Assembly: GCA_035288045.1 (NCBI GenBank)
Contig: DATEBA010000046.1
Location: 17,539-81,538, forward strand
Origin: DATEBA01 sp035288045
GTDB lineage: Bacteria; Actinomycetota; UBA4738; HRBIN12
Direction of reading: 5' to 3'
DNA length: 64,000 bases
Shown here: positions 23,146 to 33,669 of the stretch, in pieces
Numbering within the stretch: position 1 is the first letter of the stretch
How the letters are laid out: each line of letters starts with the position of its first letter
Program-made: the position numbers and the translations under genes
Notes under the pieces: model-generated
What the model was told of the DNA's origin: nothing
Databases searched by the model: none
What the model saw: only the letters and a program-made list of their open reading frames with translations

Positions 23146-23164
23146 GGGCTCCCTCAAGGAGCCC
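23146..23164 (-). terminator. Terminator of the ATP synthase operon
   Basis: GGGCTCC-CTCAA-GGAGCCC, a perfect 7-bp stem with a 5-base loop. The atpC stop codon (23154-23156) lies in the loop. No T-tract. Confidence 0.55.
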
Positions 23165-23552
23165 CTGCGAGGTGAGCGCGCGCGAGGGCCTTCGCGAGCT
23201 CGGCCTCGGCCTCGGCGTCTCTCTGCTCCTCGAGACGACGGCGGAGCTCCTCAACGCGGGCCTGGGCGGCACGAAGATCGATCTCCCCGGCCATCTCCGC
23301 GTGCGTCGCGAGAACGTCGATCCGCGTGCCGGCTCCGCCGCTCGTCACGTGCAGGAACCCTCCGTCCACGACCGCCGCCTCTGCTCTGCCCTCTCGGTGG
23401 ATCCGAAGAGCGCCTATCGCAAGGCGGATCAGCATTGGCGCGTGACCTGCCAGGATGCCGACCTCGCCCTCGGTCCCGCGAGCCACGACCATGTCGGCAT
23501 CACCCGCCCAGACCTCCCGCTCGGGGGTCACGAGGTGGACGTCCACCTTCAC
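23154..23552 (-). CDS. atpC: ATP synthase epsilon subunit
   Basis: 132 residues, central-stalk subunit of F1. N-terminal beta-sandwich: VHLVTPEREVWAGDADMVVARGTEGEVGILAGHAPML; C-terminal helical hairpin from about residue 88, rich in Glu, Ala and Arg. The GTG start shares its G with the atpD stop (TAGTG). Last gene of the atp operon. Confidence 0.96.
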   Translation of the reverse strand: MKVDVHLVTPEREVWAGDADMVVARGTEGEVGILAGHAPMLIRLAIGALRIHREGRAEAAVVDGGFLHVTSGGAGTRIDVLATHAEMAGEIDLRAAQARVEELRRRLEEQRDAEAEAELAKALARAHLAGAP

Positions 23553-24979
23553 TACGCCGCGGCCTCGATGCTCTTGGCCTGCTCGACGGCTTCCTCGATT
23601 CCCCCGACCAGGAAGAACGCCTGCTCGGGCAGGTGGTCATACTCGCCCTCGCAGAGGGCGCGGAACGACTCGATCGTCTCGTCGATCGGCACGTACTTGC
23701 CATGGATGCCCGTGAACTGTTCCGCCACGAAGAAAGGCTGGGACAGGAAGCGCTGAATCTTGCGAGCCCGCCCGACTATCACCTTGTCCTCCTCGGACAG
23801 CTCGTCGACGCCGAGGATCGCGATGATGTCCTGCAGGTCCTTGTAGCGCTGCAGGATGCGCTGGACCTCCCGCGCGACGCGGTAGTGCTCCTCGCCGACG
23901 TAGCGGGGGTCGAGGATCCGGGAGGTCGAGTCGAGCGGGTCGACGGCCGGATAGATCCCGAGCGCCGCGATGTCGCGGGAGAGGACCGTCGTGGCGTCGA
24001 GGTGCGCGAAGGCAGTGTGCGGAGCCGGGTCGGTGATGTCGTCGGCCGGAACGTAGATGGCCTGGAGCGACGTGATCGAGCGACCCTTCGTCGAGGTGAT
24101 GCGTTCCTGGAGCTCGCCCATCTCGTCCGCGAGGGTGGGCTGGTAGCCGACCGCAGACGGCATCCGACCGAGCAGCGTCGAGACCTCCGAGCCCGCCTGG
24201 GTGAACCGGAAGATGTTGTCGATGAAAAGGAGCACGTCCTTGCGCTCCACGTCGCGGAAGTACTCCGCCATCGTGAGCGCCGAGAGGGCGACGCGCAGAC
24301 GCACGCCCGGCGGCTCGTCCATCTGCCCGAACACCAGCGCCGTCTTCTCGATGACGCCGGACTCGGTCATCTCGAGGAAGAGGTCGTTGCCCTCTCGGGT
24401 GCGCTCGCCGACGCCGGCGAACACCGAGACGCCGCCGTGCTGCTCGGCCTGGCGGCGGATCATCTCCTGGATGATGACGGTCTTGCCGACCCCGGCGCCT
24501 CCGAACATCCCGATCTTGCCGCCCTGCACGTAGGGCTCGAGAAGGTCGATGACCTTGATCCCGGTCTCCAGCATCACCTGTTTCGGCTCCAGCTCCTCGA
24601 ACGGAGGCGGCTCACGATGGATCGGCCACCGGTCGCTGGGGTGGACCTCGTCGGCCGTCGTGTCCAGAGGCTCGCCTATCACGTTGTAGACGTGGCCGAG
24701 CACCCCCTCGCCCACCGGAACCGTGATCGGTCCGCCGGTGTTCTCTACCGGGGCACCGCGCACGAGGCCGTCGGTCGGCTTCAGCGCGATCGCCCGCACC
24801 GTAGCGTCCCCGATGTGCTGAGCCACCTCGCATGTGATCGTCGTGGTCCTGTCGTCGAGCGTCACGTGGACCCTGATCGCCGTGTGGATCTCCGGAAGCT
24901 CGGCCGGCGGGAACTCCACGTCCACAACCGGACCGATCACCCGGACCACTCGTCCCTTCACGCGTGCGTCCTCCGCCAT
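23552..24979 (-). CDS. atpD: ATP synthase beta subunit
   Basis: 475 residues, the catalytic F1 subunit. P-loop GGAGVGKT near 160-167, catalytic Glu in GERTREGND, Walker B LLFIDNIFRF, and the DELSEED-loop as DELSEED exactly. The ATG at 24979 has GGGAGA at good spacing; a GTG two codons upstream overlapping the atpG stop is the alternative. Confidence 0.98.
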   Translation of the reverse strand: MAEDARVKGRVVRVIGPVVDVEFPPAELPEIHTAIRVHVTLDDRTTTITCEVAQHIGDATVRAIALKPTDGLVRGAPVENTGGPITVPVGEGVLGHVYNVIGEPLDTTADEVHPSDRWPIHREPPPFEELEPKQVMLETGIKVIDLLEPYVQGGKIGMFGGAGVGKTVIIQEMIRRQAEQHGGVSVFAGVGERTREGNDLFLEMTESGVIEKTALVFGQMDEPPGVRLRVALSALTMAEYFRDVERKDVLLFIDNIFRFTQAGSEVSTLLGRMPSAVGYQPTLADEMGELQERITSTKGRSITSLQAIYVPADDITDPAPHTAFAHLDATTVLSRDIAALGIYPAVDPLDSTSRILDPRYVGEEHYRVAREVQRILQRYKDLQDIIAILGVDELSEEDKVIVGRARKIQRFLSQPFFVAEQFTGIHGKYVPIDETIESFRALCEGEYDHLPEQAFFLVGGIEEAVEQAKSIEAAA

Positions 24980-24981
24980 CC

Positions 24982-25874
24982 TCACTCTCCCGATGCCTTC
25001 GCCAGAGCCTCGGCCCCGCCGACGATCTCCATGATCTCGGTCGTGATCTCGTCCTGCCGCGCGCGGTTCATCTGCCGCGTGAGGACCTTGATGAGCGCCT
25101 CCGCGTTGTCGGTCGCCGCCTTCATCGCCCGCTGACGCGCCGCGTTCTCGGAGGCGGCCGACTCCAGAAGCGCGAAGTACACCTTCGTCACGACGTATGC
25201 CGGTAGCAGCTCATCGAGGATCGCCGCCGGCGCCGGCTCGAAGATGTACTCAGGCTGCGGACGGCCCGGCTCACGCGCAACGACCTCTTCGGGCGCGATC
25301 GGCACGAAGCGCTTGTCGGCCGCGCGGAACGTGAAGGCCGAACGGAAGTCCGTGTACGCGCAATGCACCTCGTCGATCACCCGCGCGGCGAAGTCGGCGA
25401 TCAGCCGGCGGCCGACCTCCTCGGCGGCTGGGTACGGAGGCACCTCGCTGAAGCCCTGCCACGACGCCTGGACGGGCACGCCGCGGAAGCGGAAGTAGGA
25501 GACGCCCTTCTTCCCCGCCACATAGAGCACCGGCTCCAGGCCGCGCTCTTCCAGACGCCGCCGGAGCTCCTCGGCGCGCTTCAGCACGTTCGCGTTGTAG
25601 GAGCCCGCGAGCCCGCGGTCCGACGTGACCACCAGCACGCCGGCTCGGCCGGGTTGCTCTCGCTCCTCAAGTAGCGGGTGCGCGAGCGAGCCGGTCTGCC
25701 GGGCGACGTCCTCCATCGCCGCGGTCAGCAGCTCGGCGTAAGGGCGGGCCGATTGGACGCGTTGCTGGGCCTTCACGATGCGAGACGCGGCGATCAGCTC
25801 CATCGCCCGGGTTATCTTCATCGTCGACTGGACCGAGCGGATCCGACGACGGACGACGCGGAGCTTGGCGCCCA

Positions 25875-25875
<1 letters not shown>
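24982..25875 (-). CDS. atpG: ATP synthase gamma subunit
   Basis: 297 residues, the rotating central shaft. The N-terminal helix RRRIRSVQSTMKITRAMELIAASR and the C-terminal helix ARQDEITTEIMEIVGGAEAL are highly typical. Rossmann-like domain between, with TSDRGLAGSYNANV. The GTG start shares its G with the atpA TAG stop. Confidence 0.97.
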
Positions 25876-27533
<1,658 letters not shown>

Positions 27534-27534
27534 C

Positions 27535-28074
27535 TCATACGCTCCCAAGTTGCCCTTTGACGGCCTGCAGGCGGCTAGCCACCGAGCCGTCGATGACCTC
27601 GTCCCCGATGCGGGCGACGACTCCGCCGACGACCGACGGGTCCACGACGACCTTCACCTCGATCGGCCGTCCGATCGCCTTGCCCAGCGCATCGGCGACC
27701 CTCCTGCGTTGAGCATCGGAGAGAGGAACGGCCGTGCGGACCTCGGCGAACTGGCTCTGCCGGCGCTCCGCCGCCACGGCCGCGAGCCGCTCGGCGATCC
27801 TGCCAATCTCCTTCGCGCGTCCGGCCTCGACCACTAGGGCGACGAGCCGCCGAGTCACCGGGTGCGTGCGCTCGCCGAGGATGTCGTGGACCACGGCCTG
27901 CTTTCGATCCGACGGGAGCGCCGGGTCGGTCAGCGCCTCGCGGAGTTTGGAGTGGCGCTCGATCGCCTTGGCGAAGGCGAAGAGCTCGTCCTCCACGTCG
28001 CGGATCGCCCCCTCGGCCTCAGCGACCGCGTAGAGCGCCTCGGCGTAGCCCCGGACGAGCGAGTCCTTGCTCAC
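27535..28074 (-). CDS. atpH: ATP synthase delta subunit
   Basis: 179 residues, the peripheral-stalk cap. The N-terminal six-helix domain starts LVRGYAEALYAVAE, and the C-terminal strand block VVDPSVVGGVVARIGDEVIDGSVASRL is the family signature. It is a normal separate subunit and not the b-delta fusion of mycobacteria. GTG start overlaps the atpF stop. Confidence 0.96.
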   Translation of the reverse strand: MSKDSLVRGYAEALYAVAEAEGAIRDVEDELFAFAKAIERHSKLREALTDPALPSDRKQAVVHDILGERTHPVTRRLVALVVEAGRAKEIGRIAERLAAVAAERRQSQFAEVRTAVPLSDAQRRRVADALGKAIGRPIEVKVVVDPSVVGGVVARIGDEVIDGSVASRLQAVKGQLGSV

Positions 28075-28625
28075 TCGGTCTTCCCATTCCCGCCCACCCG
28101 AGCGATGTAGTCGTCGATCAGCCTCCTGTGGGTCTTCTCGTCGAGGCTCTGCCCGACGACCCGGCCGGCCAGGTCTACGGCTATGTCTGCGACCTGGGCC
28201 TTCAGCTCCTGGAACACGCGGTCGCGCTCGGAGCGGATCTCCTCCTGCGCGCGGGCGACCGTTGCCTGCGACTCCTGCTCGGCCTTGGCCTGGAGGTCCC
28301 TGCGCAGCTGGTCGGCGGTCCTACGGGCCTCCTCGATGATGCGGTTGGCCTCGTCGCGGGCGCCGGCGAGCTGCTCGCGGTAGCGCTCGAGCTCCTCCTC
28401 GGCGGCGCGGCGGGCCTCCTCGGCCTTCTCCAGATCGCCCTGGATCTTCTGGGTCCGCGCGGCGAGCATCTTCGAAAGAGGCGGAAACGCGAGCTTCCAG
28501 AGGACCACGAACACGACCAGGAACGCGATTCCCCCGACCAAGAGCTCCACTGTTTCCGGCAGGATCGGATTGGGTGCTTCTTCCGCGGTTTCCGCGGCTT
28601 GCTGGGCCAGGATCGCCAGCAGCAT
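28071..28625 (-). CDS. atpF: ATP synthase subunit b
   Basis: 184 residues. One membrane helix (about residues 28-48, VGGIAFLVVFVVLWKLAF) followed by a long charged coiled coil rich in Ala, Glu and Arg that forms the peripheral stalk. Preceded by GGAGG four bases before the ATG; stop overlaps atpH. Confidence 0.95.
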   Translation of the reverse strand: MLLAILAQQAAETAEEAPNPILPETVELLVGGIAFLVVFVVLWKLAFPPLSKMLAARTQKIQGDLEKAEEARRAAEEELERYREQLAGARDEANRIIEEARRTADQLRRDLQAKAEQESQATVARAQEEIRSERDRVFQELKAQVADIAVDLAGRVVGQSLDEKTHRRLIDDYIARVGGNGKTE

Positions 28626-28634
28626 CGAGCCTCC

Positions 28635-28883
28635 TTAGCTGATGATGAACGACAACACGAAGCCGAATAGCGCGAGCGCTTCCACGAACGCGATGCCGAG
28701 GAACATCGTGGTCCGGACCATGCCGGCGGCCTCCGGCTGCCTCGCCATCGCCTCGACCGACTTGCCGACGAGGAAGCCGATGCCGATGCCGGGGCCGATC
28801 GCTCCCAAACCATAGACGAGCCCCTTGCCGATCGCCGAGACGCTGCCCTCGACCTCGGCGAGGATACCGACCAATTGCTCCAT
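28635..28883 (-). CDS. atpE: ATP synthase subunit c
   Basis: 82 residues, two-helix rotor-ring subunit. Helix 1 has the glycine motif GAIGPGIGIGFLVG; the polar loop is ARQPEA; the proton-carrying carboxylate is Glu68 in FVEALALFG. The residues that mark sodium-coupled rings (Gln in helix 1, Ser after the Glu) are absent, so it is proton-driven. The start has AGGAGGAGAGGG upstream. Confidence 0.97.
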   Translation of the reverse strand: MEQLVGILAEVEGSVSAIGKGLVYGLGAIGPGIGIGFLVGKSVEAMARQPEAAGMVRTTMFLGIAFVEALALFGFVLSFIIS

Positions 28884-28894
28884 CCCTCTCCTCC

Positions 28895-29713
28895 TTAGTG
28901 TTCGGGGTGAATCGCTCCGCCTACGTACACGGCGGTGAGGATCGTGAAGATGTACGCCTGCAGAACGGCGACCAAGATCTCGAAGCCGGTCAGGAAGACG
29001 AGAAGCGCGAACGCGGGCAAAGAGAACACGCCGACGAGCTTTGTCAGGAGCCCCACCTGCGCGACGTGTTGCCCCAGGTACAGCGTGCCGAGGGCAAAGA
29101 TCGTCAGGATCAGGTGCCCCGCGAACATGTTGCCCAGGAGTCGGACGGAGAGCGAGAAGGGCCGAACCAGGAAGGTCGACACGAACTCTATTGGCGTTAC
29201 GAGGAAATAGAGGGGCCACGGGACGCTCGGGGGGAACAGCGCGTTCTTGAAGTAGCGGAGTCCCTGCGCTCGGATACCGGCGATGTTGAAGATGAACCAC
29301 ACGAGGACCGCCAGGAAGAGAGGTATCGCCATCCGCGACGTCGCCGGGAAGTTCACGAACGGGAGGATGCCGAAGACGTTGGACACGAAGATGAAAACGA
29401 ACATCGCCGTAAGGAACGGCAGATACGCGAGTCCCTCGCGGCCGATCACCTCGAGCACGATCCCGTTCCGGATGAACTCCACGATGGACTCCATCAGGTT
29501 CTGGAGGCCCCTGGGCACTAGCTTGGGTCGGCGGAACGCCACGATGAACAGTACGATCGTGACGAGCGCCGCCAGGACCATCAACAGCGAGGCGCGGTTG
29601 AAGCAGCCATCCCCCGAACCAAACACGCACGGGGTCTGGAAGATCTCTGGACCGATCTCGTTCTCCCCGAAGGGCTTCGGAGGCCCGACGAACGCGAGCA
29701 CGGCGGCGAGCAT
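28895..29713 (-). CDS. atpB: ATP synthase subunit a
   Basis: 272 residues, proton-channel subunit with about six membrane helices. The essential arginine is Arg191 in LSVRLLGNMFAGH. The extracytoplasmic N-terminal region has two cysteines (CVFGSGDGC) that could form a disulfide. Its ATG directly abuts the stop of the preceding gene. Confidence 0.97.
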   Translation of the reverse strand: MLAAVLAFVGPPKPFGENEIGPEIFQTPCVFGSGDGCFNRASLLMVLAALVTIVLFIVAFRRPKLVPRGLQNLMESIVEFIRNGIVLEVIGREGLAYLPFLTAMFVFIFVSNVFGILPFVNFPATSRMAIPLFLAVLVWFIFNIAGIRAQGLRYFKNALFPPSVPWPLYFLVTPIEFVSTFLVRPFSLSVRLLGNMFAGHLILTIFALGTLYLGQHVAQVGLLTKLVGVFSLPAFALLVFLTGFEILVAVLQAYIFTILTAVYVGGAIHPEH

Positions 29714-30142
29714 CTAGCGGAGCCCCCGGGAGCGCTGCTCCGCGAAGCCTGCCACGACAGGATCGGCTGGCACCTCCAGTCGCGTCCCGACCCCTCCGAG
29801 GGCAAGCTTCGCCTCGTAGGCAAGCAGCAACATCGTTCCGGGAATGACCGTGAGCGCGAACGCGGTGGGCGAGAACCACGACAGCCGATCGAGCGCGAAC
29901 AGCAGCCCGACGACCGCGCCGAGCCGCACCACCACCCCCGCGAGCGCGACGGCGTGCACGGCGGGGATCGAGATGCCGGCGGCCCATGAGAGAGAGAGGC
30001 CGTGCGCAACGAAGTTCGCGACCACTATCGCGACGCCGATCGCGGCCGACGCACCCGAGCCGGCATCCTCGAGCGCGAACCCCGCCGCGAAGGCGACCGG
30101 AACGGCGAGTGCCCCGGGCACAAGGGCCCGGCGAACCATCAC
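29714..30142 (-). CDS. ATP synthase subunit I-like membrane protein
   Basis: 142 residues, four hydrophobic segments and a polar C-terminus. Position between AtpZ and AtpB, size and topology fit the AtpI/UncI group, thought to help assemble the c-ring, but sequence motifs are weak. The GTG at 30142 (four bases after the atpZ stop) is chosen; an ATG at 30166 overlapping atpZ is possible. Confidence 0.65.
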   Translation of the reverse strand: MMVRRALVPGALAVPVAFAAGFALEDAGSGASAAIGVAIVVANFVAHGLSLSWAAGISIPAVHAVALAGVVVRLGAVVGLLFALDRLSWFSPTAFALTVIPGTMLLLAYEAKLALGGVGTRLEVPADPVVAGFAEQRSRGLR

Positions 30143-30146
30143 GCGC

Positions 30147-30371
30147 TCAGGTCGAGTCTCTGCCATACCGCACGTACACCACGTAGATCGCGACGCCGAT
30201 CCCAACGAGCATCCCGATCGGCAGGAAGACCCACCGGTCGAACCCCAGGAGGCGGTCGACCAAGAGACCGACACCGCCCCAGACGAGGATGCCCGCGAGA
30301 AGCGTCCCGAGTATCGTCCAGGCCTGACCGGCACCCTCCCAGGGGCTGCCTCGTGGGGTCGGCGCGGCCAT
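30147..30371 (-). CDS. atpZ: AtpZ-like F0F1-ATPase accessory protein
   Basis: 74 residues with two membrane helices (GTLLAGILVWGGVGLLVDRL and FLPIGMLVGIGVAIYVVY). The GxLvDrxLG and P-IG-lvGi pattern is that of the AtpZ/AtpI family, proposed magnesium/calcium-related assembly factors. First gene of the operon; the ATG lies four bases after the predicted transcription start. Confidence 0.75.
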   Translation of the reverse strand: MAAPTPRGSPWEGAGQAWTILGTLLAGILVWGGVGLLVDRLLGFDRWVFLPIGMLVGIGVAIYVVYVRYGRDST

Positions 30372-30381
30372 GGACGCCCAA

Positions 30382-30411
30382 AGTATAGGCGGGCGCCTCA
30401 TCGCGCGTCAA
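30382..30411 (-). promoter_or_regulatory. Main promoter of the ATP synthase operon
   Basis: On the minus strand TTGACG (30411-30406), an 18-bp spacer, and TATACT (30387-30382). This is the strongest sigma-A-type promoter in the window. Transcription would start near 30375, four bases before the atpZ ATG. Confidence 0.75.
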
Positions 30412-30460
30412 AGCGCATTTCCGCAGGTAGATGCCCATATCTAGCCCAGTCGGAGCCTTG

Positions 30461-30480
30461 CTTGTGAAACGGTTCACGAG
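30461..30480. promoter_or_regulatory. 20-bp imperfect palindrome upstream of the atp promoter
   Basis: CTTGTGAAACGGTTCACGAG is symmetric at 16 of 20 positions. The GTGAA-n4-TTCAC shape with a central CG resembles LacI-family operators. It lies 50 bases upstream of the atp -35 and downstream of the ABC transporter. The remainder of 30412-30519 holds only the hairpin at 30495-30514. Confidence 0.4.
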
Positions 30481-30494
30481 CGGTTCCGCCGGTT

Positions 30495-30514
30495 GCTCCG
30501 CGGAGTGACGGAGC
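30495..30514 (-). terminator. Possible terminator of the polyamine ABC operon
   Basis: GCTCCG and CGGAGC form a 6-bp stem with an 8-base loop, six bases after the last permease stop. An alternative fold is the 10-bp palindrome CTCCGCGGAG inside it. Confidence 0.4.
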
Positions 30515-30519
30515 CGAGG

Positions 30520-31386
30520 TCAGACGCGTCGGCGCTGCAGGAGCGCCGTGACCACCGCCAAGATCACGCCGGTCAGGAACAGATAAGTTCCGATCACGTT
30601 CACCGTCGGCGGCAGCCCGATCTTCGTAGCCCCGTAGACCCAGAGCGGGAAGGTAATGTCTCTTCCGACGACGAAGTTCGAGATGACGAAATCATCGAGC
30701 GAGAGCACGAACGCCAGCAACGCGCCGGCGAGGATGCCGGGAAGGATGAGCGGCAACGTCACCTTGAAGAACGTGACGACCGGAGTAGCGAACAGGTCCT
30801 GGCCCGCCTCCTCGAGCGAGCGATCCATGCCGGCGACGCGCGCGCGAACCGTTACAGCGACGAACGGGATGCTGAAGGACACGTGGGATAGAAGTAGCGT
30901 CCGCCAACCGAGCGGCGGCGCCGTAGCCGAGAGCTGCGGCGACTGAGACCACTCGATGAAGAGGGTGAGGAGCGAGGAGCCCAGCACGATCTCCGGCACC
31001 GCGATCGCGAGGAAGATCACGAAGTTGAGAGAGGCCCGGACGCGGAACCAGTAGCGCCCGAGCGCCAGGCCGAGCAGGGCCCCGATCGGCGTGGCGAGCA
31101 GCACGTTCCCCCCAGCGATCCTGATGGAGCGCCAGAAGGCCTCCGTCAGCTGGGGGTCCTGGAACGGGTTCAGGTACCAGTGGAGAGTGAACCCCCAGAA
31201 ATGGGTCGTCTGCCTCTCCGCGTTGCCGGGCAGATCGTTGAAGCCGTAGAGGATCATCAGGAACACGGGGATGGTCAGGTAGAAGATCATCAGGATCGAG
31301 TAGACCGGGAGCACCCACCCGCTCTTGAGGCGCTCCCTCCGGCGAGGGGGAGACACGGTCGTCGGGGCCTGCGTAGCGACCGCCAT
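30520..31386 (-). CDS. potC: Spermidine/putrescine-type ABC transporter permease (PotC-like)
   Basis: 288 residues, about six membrane helices, binding-protein-dependent permease. The cytoplasmic EAA loop is LEEAGQDLFATPVVTFFKVTLPLILPG, which contacts the ATPase. Its ATG shares a base with the preceding permease stop (TGATG). Polyamine specificity is inferred from the operon; other cationic or small organic substrates are possible. Confidence 0.9.
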   Translation of the reverse strand: MAVATQAPTTVSPPRRRERLKSGWVLPVYSILMIFYLTIPVFLMILYGFNDLPGNAERQTTHFWGFTLHWYLNPFQDPQLTEAFWRSIRIAGGNVLLATPIGALLGLALGRYWFRVRASLNFVIFLAIAVPEIVLGSSLLTLFIEWSQSPQLSATAPPLGWRTLLLSHVSFSIPFVAVTVRARVAGMDRSLEEAGQDLFATPVVTFFKVTLPLILPGILAGALLAFVLSLDDFVISNFVVGRDITFPLWVYGATKIGLPPTVNVIGTYLFLTGVILAVVTALLQRRRV

Positions 31387-32318
31387 CAGGTCCCCGCCGC
31401 GACGTCAGTGGCCCGCTCGGAGCCCAGGACGCGCGCGTAGATGCTGGCAAGGATAACCATCCCGATCATGAGGATGATCGAGAGAGCGGCCGCCGCCGGA
31501 TAGTCGAGGTCGGTTAGGAACTTGGTCTGGATCCTCTGGCCGATCATGAACGTCTCGGCCGACCCGAGGATGTCGGAGTTCACGTAGTCGCCGGTCGCCG
31601 GAACGAAGGTGAGCAGGAAAGCGGCGAACACTCCGGGCAGCGACAACGGGAAGACGACCTTGCGGAACGCCGCCCACTTGCTCGCGTACAGGTCCTTCGC
31701 CGCCTCGACGAGGCCCTTGTCGATCCGCTCGAGCGACACGTAGAGCGGCAGCGCCGTGAACGGCATGTAGTTGTACGTTATGCCGGCGATCACCCCCCAG
31801 GGCGTGGTGAGGATCTTGAAATCCTGAGGAAGCAGGCCCAAGTCCTTGAAGAAGCCGAAGAAGTAGGGGTTGTAGTCGCCGAGGATGAACTTCCACTGCA
31901 CGGTGCGGATCACGAACGACACGAAGAACGGCAGGAGCATCAGCAGCAGCAGCGAGGACTTCCACCGACCTCCGTAGAAGGCGATCCAGTAGGCGAGCGG
32001 GTACATGAGGACGAGCCCGAGTATCGTTACAGCCGCCGAGTAGGAAAGGGAGCGCCGGAAGAATGGAGCGTTGGTCGTGAGCGCGTCCCCGTAGTTGCTC
32101 CACTCCCAGGTGAACCGGAATCCCCCTCCGGAGAGCAGTCCGCCGCTCTTGAGCGACGTGCCGAGCATGAGCACGACCGGCAGGATGAAGAACACGAACA
32201 GCCAGAGCCCTCCCGGAGCGAGGAGGGCGTAGGGCACCAGCTTCTTTCGCCTGCTGGGAGCCCGGCGCTCCCGGATGGGAGCGCCGGGCTCGACAACCCT
32301 CTCCGGGACCGAAGCCAC
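31386..32318 (-). CDS. potB: Spermidine/putrescine-type ABC transporter permease (PotB-like)
   Basis: 310 residues with six predicted membrane helices after a basic cytoplasmic N-terminus (RRAPSRRKK). EAA loop LVEAAKDLYASKWAAFRKVVFPLSLPG. Forms the channel with the PotC-like subunit. Starts seven bases after the binding-protein stop. Confidence 0.9.
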   Translation of the reverse strand: MASVPERVVEPGAPIRERRAPSRRKKLVPYALLAPGGLWLFVFFILPVVLMLGTSLKSGGLLSGGGFRFTWEWSNYGDALTTNAPFFRRSLSYSAAVTILGLVLMYPLAYWIAFYGGRWKSSLLLLMLLPFFVSFVIRTVQWKFILGDYNPYFFGFFKDLGLLPQDFKILTTPWGVIAGITYNYMPFTALPLYVSLERIDKGLVEAAKDLYASKWAAFRKVVFPLSLPGVFAAFLLTFVPATGDYVNSDILGSAETFMIGQRIQTKFLTDLDYPAAAALSIILMIGMVILASIYARVLGSERATDVAAGT

Positions 32319-32325
32319 GCTGGGG

Positions 32326-33669
32326 TTATTCCCCCTGCCAGATCGGGCTGAAGATGTCCAGGTAGGCGTTGTACTCCTCGTCGGTCTCGAACTCGCGACC
32401 GAACGAGGTCTTGCCCAGGAACTCGTCGCTCGGGTAGAGGTAATCGCTGTCGGCCGTGAGCGTCAGCTTGTTCCCGTATCCCTTCCAGCCTTTGTCGTAG
32501 GCCTTCTCGGCGTCCTTCAGGATCAGCTCCTGTGTCTGCGGCACGGGCGACATGTAGAGCACCCACTCGGTGACCATCGTCGCGACGTCGGGCCGGTAGT
32601 AGTAGTCCATGGTCGCGAGCGCGGCGTCAGGGTGCGCGGCCTCGGCCGGGATCAGCATGTTGTCGATCCAGAGGAGTGCACCTCCGGGGCCATCAGGGCC
32701 CGCCTCGGGCAACACGAACTGCAGGTTCGGCAGCTCGGGGTCGGTCCCGTCGTAGTGGAGCCAGAGGTTGTAGTAGAGGACGTCGCCCGACCAGGCCATC
32801 GTCACCGAGACGTTGCCCGCGGTCATGTCGTCGGTGTAGTTCTGCGTGTAGTACTGCCGAACAACTCCCTGGTCCCTCTGGTACGCGAGCCAGTCGGCGG
32901 CCTCCTGCCACTCCGCCTCGCCCGATGTCTTCGGGTCGATGCCGAGGTTGATCATGACGAAGTCGGGCATGTCCGAACGGAGCATCCCGACGCTCTCCTT
33001 GCCGACCTTGGCCGGGTCGGCCAGGTCGGACAGCGTCTTCACCTCGCCGTTCACCCTGTCCATGTTGACCGCGATGCCGGTTACGCCCGACTGCCACGCC
33101 ATCGAGTACTTGTTGCCGACGTCGTAGATCGGGTCCTTGGCCCAGGCCGCCGCGTTGGCGTCGAAGTTCGGCCTCTTGGTCGTGTCGAGCGGCCAGACCC
33201 AGTTGTTGCGAACCAGCGCCGAGAACTGCGGCCCGTTGGTGATGACGATGATGTCGTAGCCGGTGTCCTGCCCGGCCGCCAGCTGGGGCTGGATCTTCCC
33301 AAAGAACTCCTGGTTGTCCTGGATGTCCTCTGTGTAGTTGACCTCGATCCCGGTCTCGTCCTTGAACTGGAGAACCGACGGGATGATCCGGTTCCCCTCG
33401 GCGTCCTTGGACTTGTCGATGTACAGCGGCCAGTTGGCGAAGTTGACGGCCCCGGTCTCGATCTCGCCGTCGAAGACGTCCTCGGGCGATACCGCCGTCG
33501 GACCTTGGCCGTCGGTGGTCCCCTCCTCGGCGCAGGCCGCCAGCAGCGCCCCGAGGCTGATGCCCACCGCTCCGGTGCCCGCCCCCCGCAGGAACCCACG
33601 CCGCGTGAGCCTCGCCCGCAGGATCTCCTGCATGCGGGAGGGATCCAGCATCCGCTCGCTATCGCTCAT
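32326..33669 (-). CDS. potD: Tat-exported lipoprotein, polyamine-type substrate-binding protein
   Basis: 447 residues. The signal carries a twin-arginine motif (TRRGFL near residue 22) and a lipobox LLAAC near residue 42-46, so it is folded in the cytoplasm, exported by Tat and lipid-anchored. The mature part resembles PotD/PotF-type binding proteins (NFANWPLYID, GYDIIVITNGP, WSGDVLYYN, PEAGPDGPGG). An ATGA overlap links it to the ATPase gene. Ligand is inferred only from family. Confidence 0.9.
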   Translation of the reverse strand: MSDSERMLDPSRMQEILRARLTRRGFLRGAGTGAVGISLGALLAACAEEGTTDGQGPTAVSPEDVFDGEIETGAVNFANWPLYIDKSKDAEGNRIIPSVLQFKDETGIEVNYTEDIQDNQEFFGKIQPQLAAGQDTGYDIIVITNGPQFSALVRNNWVWPLDTTKRPNFDANAAAWAKDPIYDVGNKYSMAWQSGVTGIAVNMDRVNGEVKTLSDLADPAKVGKESVGMLRSDMPDFVMINLGIDPKTSGEAEWQEAADWLAYQRDQGVVRQYYTQNYTDDMTAGNVSVTMAWSGDVLYYNLWLHYDGTDPELPNLQFVLPEAGPDGPGGALLWIDNMLIPAEAAHPDAALATMDYYYRPDVATMVTEWVLYMSPVPQTQELILKDAEKAYDKGWKGYGNKLTLTADSDYLYPSDEFLGKTSFGREFETDEEYNAYLDIFSPIWQGE

